Shown here in pieces: positions 61,528 through 64,000 of a DNA stretch of 64,000 nt. Numbering within the stretch: the stretch's first letter is position 1; the number at the start of each line of letters is the position of its first letter. A program made the position numbers and the translations under genes. The notes beneath the pieces were generated by a model. That model ran no database searches, was not told the origin of the DNA, and saw only the letters and a list, made by a program, of their open reading frames with translations. This DNA comes from Oceanobacillus sp. HTM 045 (GTDB lineage: Bacteria; Pseudomonadota; Alphaproteobacteria; Rhodobacterales; Rhodobacteraceae). The DNA lies in NCBI GenBank assembly GCA_009733745.1, contig WNWL01000001.1, forward strand, positions 682,001 to 746,000. The letters are read 5' to 3'.

Positions 61528-61556
61528 TTGCAAGCCGCATCCGACCGGAATAAACA
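61528..61556 (+). promoter_or_regulatory. Candidate tatABC promoter
   Basis: TTGCAA (61528-61533), 17-bp spacer, TAAACA (61551-61556), 129 bp before the tatA ATG. AT-rich relative to its surroundings. Confidence 0.45.
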
Positions 61557-61684
61557 GCGCACATTCCCCGAACGGGGCTTCCGCCGGGGCTAACGATCCC
61601 ATATGTACGGGCGGGAGAAGACGGCACGGCGACGCGGGAAGCGGCGCGGCTCCGCGCCGGCAAGCACTAGGGAGACCGAGAGAA

Positions 61685-61900
61685 ATGACACCGAGCATCT
61701 GGCAGATCCTGCTCGTCGTGCTGCTCGTGGTGATCCTCTTCGGGCGGGGCAAGATCTCCAGCCTGATGGGCGACGTCGCCAAGGGTATCAAGAGCTTCAA
61801 GAAGGGCATGTCCGAGGATCCGGACGAGCAGGCCAAGGTCGAGGACCGCAAGGACGCGCCGATCGACGTGACCCCCCAGGCCCGCAAGGACGAGGCCTGA
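61685..61900 (+). CDS. tatA: Twin-arginine translocase subunit TatA
   Basis: 71 residues from ATG 61685 (GGGAGACCGAGAGAA upstream); the frame is open further 5' but conservation begins at MTPSIWQ. One N-terminal helix ([13 protein letters not shown]), the FGRGK hinge, then the amphipathic helix [16 protein letters not shown]. It forms the variable-size pore of the Tat system. Confidence 0.94.
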   Translation: MTPSIWQILLVVLLVVILFGRGKISSLMGDVAKGIKSFKKGMSEDPDEQAKVEDRKDAPIDVTPQARKDEA

Positions 61901-61918
61901 GGCACAGGCCCGAGTAAT

Positions 61919-61939
61919 CCGCCGCCCCGGGGGCGGCGG
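61919..61939 (+). other. Hairpin between tatA and tatB
   Basis: CCGCCGCCCC (61919-61928) and GGGGCGGCGG (61930-61939). It lies between the tatA stop and tatB ribosome site and may reduce read-through so that TatA is made in excess. Confidence 0.55.
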
Positions 61940-61955
61940 TTGAGGGGACGCACCC

Positions 61956-62459
61956 ATGTTGGATATCGGCTGGAGCGAGCTGCTCGTGCTCGGCGCGCTG
62001 GCGCTGATCGTGGTGGGTCCGAAGGACCTGCCCCGGATGCTGCGCACGGCCGGGCAGTGGGTCGGAAAGATGAAGTCGATGGCGCGCGAGTTCCAGCGCT
62101 CCATGAACGACGCCGCCCGCGAGGCGGACGTGGCCGACATCAAGGAGCTGAAGTCGCTCAAGTCGGATCTCGAGGGCATCAATTCCGAGTTCCGGCGCCA
62201 GGCCAACGTGTCCGCGTCGGCAACGAAGTCGAGCCCGAAACCGGCATCCAAGGCGGCAGAGGCCAAGCCCGCGGCGAAACCGGTAGAGGCTGCATCCGGC
62301 AATGCCGGGGCAGGGGCGACGGCGGCCTCCGTAGCCGATCCGAAGCCCGCCAGCGCGCCCGACCCGGCACCGTCTTCTGCACCGTCCCCCGCCGCAACCG
62401 ACAGCGCGCCCGCAAGCCCCGCCTCCGGCGCGGCCGGGGCTGACGCCAGCAAGGCATGA
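61956..62459 (+). CDS. tatB: Twin-arginine translocase subunit TatB
   Basis: 167 residues. N-terminal [39 protein letters not shown] is typical, followed by an amphipathic helix and a long Ala/Pro/Ser/Lys-rich tail that is probably disordered. TatB binds TatC as receptor for RR signal peptides. It overlaps tatC by four bases (ATGA). Confidence 0.94.
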   Translation: MLDIGWSELLVLGALALIVVGPKDLPRMLRTAGQWVGKMKSMAREFQRSMNDAAREADVADIKELKSLKSDLEGINSEFRRQANVSASATKSSPKPASKAAEAKPAAKPVEAASGNAGAGATAASVADPKPASAPDPAPSSAPSPAATDSAPASPASGAAGADASKA

Positions 62460-63274
62460 CCGACGTGAAGGACGACGCAGACGACCATATCGAGGCGAGC
62501 CGGGCGCCGCTGATCGAACACCTGATGGAGTTGCGCAACCGGCTCGTCTGGTCTCTGATCGCGGTCGGCAGCATGGCGGTGATCTGCTTCATCTTCCATG
62601 CCGAGATCGTCCAGTTCCTCGCCGCGCCGCTGCGCCGGGTCGACCCGGACGCCGTGGTGACCACGCTGAACCCGCAGGAGGCGTTCTTCACGGTGATGAA
62701 CCTCGCCATCTGGGGCGGGTTCTTCTTTGCCTTCCCGATCGTGGCCTTCCAGCTCTGGCGCTTCGTAGCGCCGGGCCTCTACCGCAACGAGCAGGGCGCC
62801 TTCCTGCCGTTCCTGATCGCCACGCCGTTCCTGTTCATCCTCGGCGCGTCGCTGGCCTATTTCATGGTCATCCCGCTGGCGCTGGACTTCCTGATCTCCT
62901 TCGCCGAGGGCATCTCGACCGAGGACGGGATCGGGGTCGAGAACGAAAACCGCTTCTCCGAGTATGTCGGCTTCATCAAGGTGATGCTGCTGGCCTTTGG
63001 CGCCTCTTTCGAGCTGCCGGTGCTGCTGACGCTGCTCGGCCGGGCCGGGATCGCCTCGGCGGACGGGCTGGCGGCCAAGCGCAAGTATGCCATCGTCGGC
63101 ATCGCCGCCGTGGCCGCGATGATCACGCCCCCGGATTTCATCAGCCAGATCGCGCTCGGCGTGCCAGTCTACCTGCTCTACGAGATCTCCATCCACCTCG
63201 TGCGCGGCTTCGAGCGCAAGCGTGCGGAGCGCGAGGCGGAAGAGGATGCAGAGCTCGGCCTGACCGGGGAGTGA
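62456..63274 (+). CDS. tatC: Twin-arginine translocase subunit TatC
   Basis: 272 residues with six membrane helices. [13 protein letters not shown], the [39 protein letters not shown]-type segment with its conserved Glu/Phe, and the periplasmic [30 protein letters not shown] block are diagnostic. It recognises the signal peptide of exported folded proteins such as the hydrolase just upstream. Confidence 0.96.
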   Translation: MTDVKDDADDHIEASRAPLIEHLMELRNRLVWSLIAVGSMAVICFIFHAEIVQFLAAPLRRVDPDAVVTTLNPQEAFFTVMNLAIWGGFFFAFPIVAFQLWRFVAPGLYRNEQGAFLPFLIATPFLFILGASLAYFMVIPLALDFLISFAEGISTEDGIGVENENRFSEYVGFIKVMLLAFGASFELPVLLTLLGRAGIASADGLAAKRKYAIVGIAAVAAMITPPDFISQIALGVPVYLLYEISIHLVRGFERKRAEREAEEDAELGLTGE

Positions 63275-63278
63275 CCGG

Positions 63279-64000
63279 ATGCGCGACGACCTGCCCGAGG
63301 ATGCGCTGACCCGCATCGCCGAGGCGCTGGAACGCCTCGCACCGCCGCCCGCGCGGTTGCCCGACCTATCCTCGGCGCAGGCCTGGGTCTGGCATTCCCG
63401 CCCCGACGGGCTGGAGCCGGTCGCGCGGGTCAACCGGGTCGGCCTGCCGCTCCTCGTCGGCATCGACCGGTCGCGCGACACGCTGCTGGAGAACACCCGC
63501 CGCTTCGCCGCCGGGCTTCCGGCCAACAACGCGCTGCTCTGGGGCGCGCGCGGCATGGGCAAGTCCTCTCTGGTCAAGGCGGTCCATGCCGAAGTGGCCG
63601 GGGAGGCGGGCGGTGCCGGGCTGGTGCTCGTGGAAATCCAGCGGGAAGACATCCCCTCCATCGGCCGCCTGCTGACGCTGCTGCGCGAGGCCGAGGGCTA
63701 CCGCTTCCTGCTGTTCTGCGACGACCTCTCTTTCGACAAGGATGACAGCCACTACAAGTCGCTGAAGGCCGTGCTCGACGGCGGCGTGGCGGGGCGACCC
63801 GAGAACGTGCTGTTTTACGCCACCTCGAACCGGCGTCACCTGATGCCGCGCGACATGATCGAGAACGAGCGTTCCACCGCGATCTCGCCTTCCGAGGCGA
63901 CCGAGGAGAAGGTCTCGCTCTCCGACCGGTTCGGCCTCTGGCTCGGCTTCCATCCCTGTTCGCAGGACGAGTATCTCGCCATGATTCACGGCTATTGCGA
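63279..64000 (+). CDS. DUF815-family AAA ATPase, 5' part
   Basis: The frame begins at ATG 63279, four bases after the tatC stop, with GGGGAG upstream, and is still open at the window end (240 codons seen). Walker A GARGMGKSS (89-97), then LLFCDDLSFDKDDSHYKSLKAVLDGGVAGRPENVLFYATSNRRHLMPRD, the Walker B and sensor region of the DUF815 ATPases. Cytosolic; partner unknown. Translational coupling with tatC suggests co-expression. Confidence 0.9.
   Translation, partial: MRDDLPEDALTRIAEALERLAPPPARLPDLSSAQAWVWHSRPDGLEPVARVNRVGLPLLVGIDRSRDTLLENTRRFAAGLPANNALLWGARGMGKSSLVKAVHAEVAGEAGGAGLVLVEIQREDIPSIGRLLTLLREAEGYRFLLFCDDLSFDKDDSHYKSLKAVLDGGVAGRPENVLFYATSNRRHLMPRDMIENERSTAISPSEATEEKVSLSDRFGLWLGFHPCSQDEYLAMIHGYC

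Overview
This window is high-GC chromosomal DNA with strongly G/C-biased third codon positions. Its gene content is typical of a marine Rhodobacterales alphaproteobacterium (Roseobacter-type Rhodobacteraceae): a trimethylamine/TMAO and N-methylglutamate pathway island, two ammonium transporters resembling the marine subtype, a Zur-regulated zinc-scarcity operon, an LpxI-type lipid A cluster and tatABC. I see no rRNA, tRNA, CRISPR array, insertion sequence or integrase. The species cannot be named from the sequence alone.

Region 1 (1-9.1 kb): the 3' end of an arginine-deiminase-superfamily gene, a GcvA-like LysR regulator divergent from a 33-codon gene with its own terminator, two amt genes each followed by a tiny single-span membrane protein, an APC amino-acid/amine permease, an alanine-racemase-like gene and an unknown acidic protein.

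Region 2 (9.1-24.8 kb): a nearly unbroken minus-strand block, read as gmaS > mgsA > mgsB > mgsC > unknown > nitrilase > unknown > tmm > tmoX > tmoV > tmoW > tdm, with a divergent GntR/FCD regulator at its head. Together these import TMAO, oxidise trimethylamine to TMAO, demethylate TMAO to dimethylamine plus formaldehyde, and turn monomethylamine into gamma-glutamylmethylamide and N-methylglutamate. The dimethylamine monooxygenase and N-methylglutamate dehydrogenase genes are not in the window. Ammonium released downstream fits with the two Amt proteins.

Region 3 (24.9-33.3 kb): an ALDH-SDR-class I amidotransferase operon, a 3-hydroxyisobutyryl-CoA hydrolase-like gene, a LOV-like PAS protein without the photoactive cysteine, and mfd.

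Region 4 (33.3-37.4 kb): a LysE exporter, pyrH and frr, then a visibly AT-richer islet (about 36.1-37.4 kb) with a 35-residue hydrophobic peptide and a HEPN-like protein with an R-N-x3-H motif.

Region 5 (37.4-40.6 kb): a His-rich outer-membrane-type protein, DUF1826 and DUF6525 genes behind a clear Zur box, and an MFS transporter.

Region 6 (41-51.8 kb): the envelope/isoprenoid cluster uppS-cdsA-dxr-rseP-bamA-ompH-fabZ-lpxA-lpxI-lpxB, much of it translationally coupled. A 182-bp element lying just after lpxB is a diverged copy of one lying just after mfd.

Region 7 (52-64 kb): prfC with two unknown genes, two tandemly duplicated pairs of small unknown proteins, two SDR/hydrolase genes, an HExxH protein, an iron-type ABC ATPase, a Tat-signal chloroperoxidase-like hydrolase behind paired palindromes, tatABC, and the start of a DUF815 ATPase that runs off the end.
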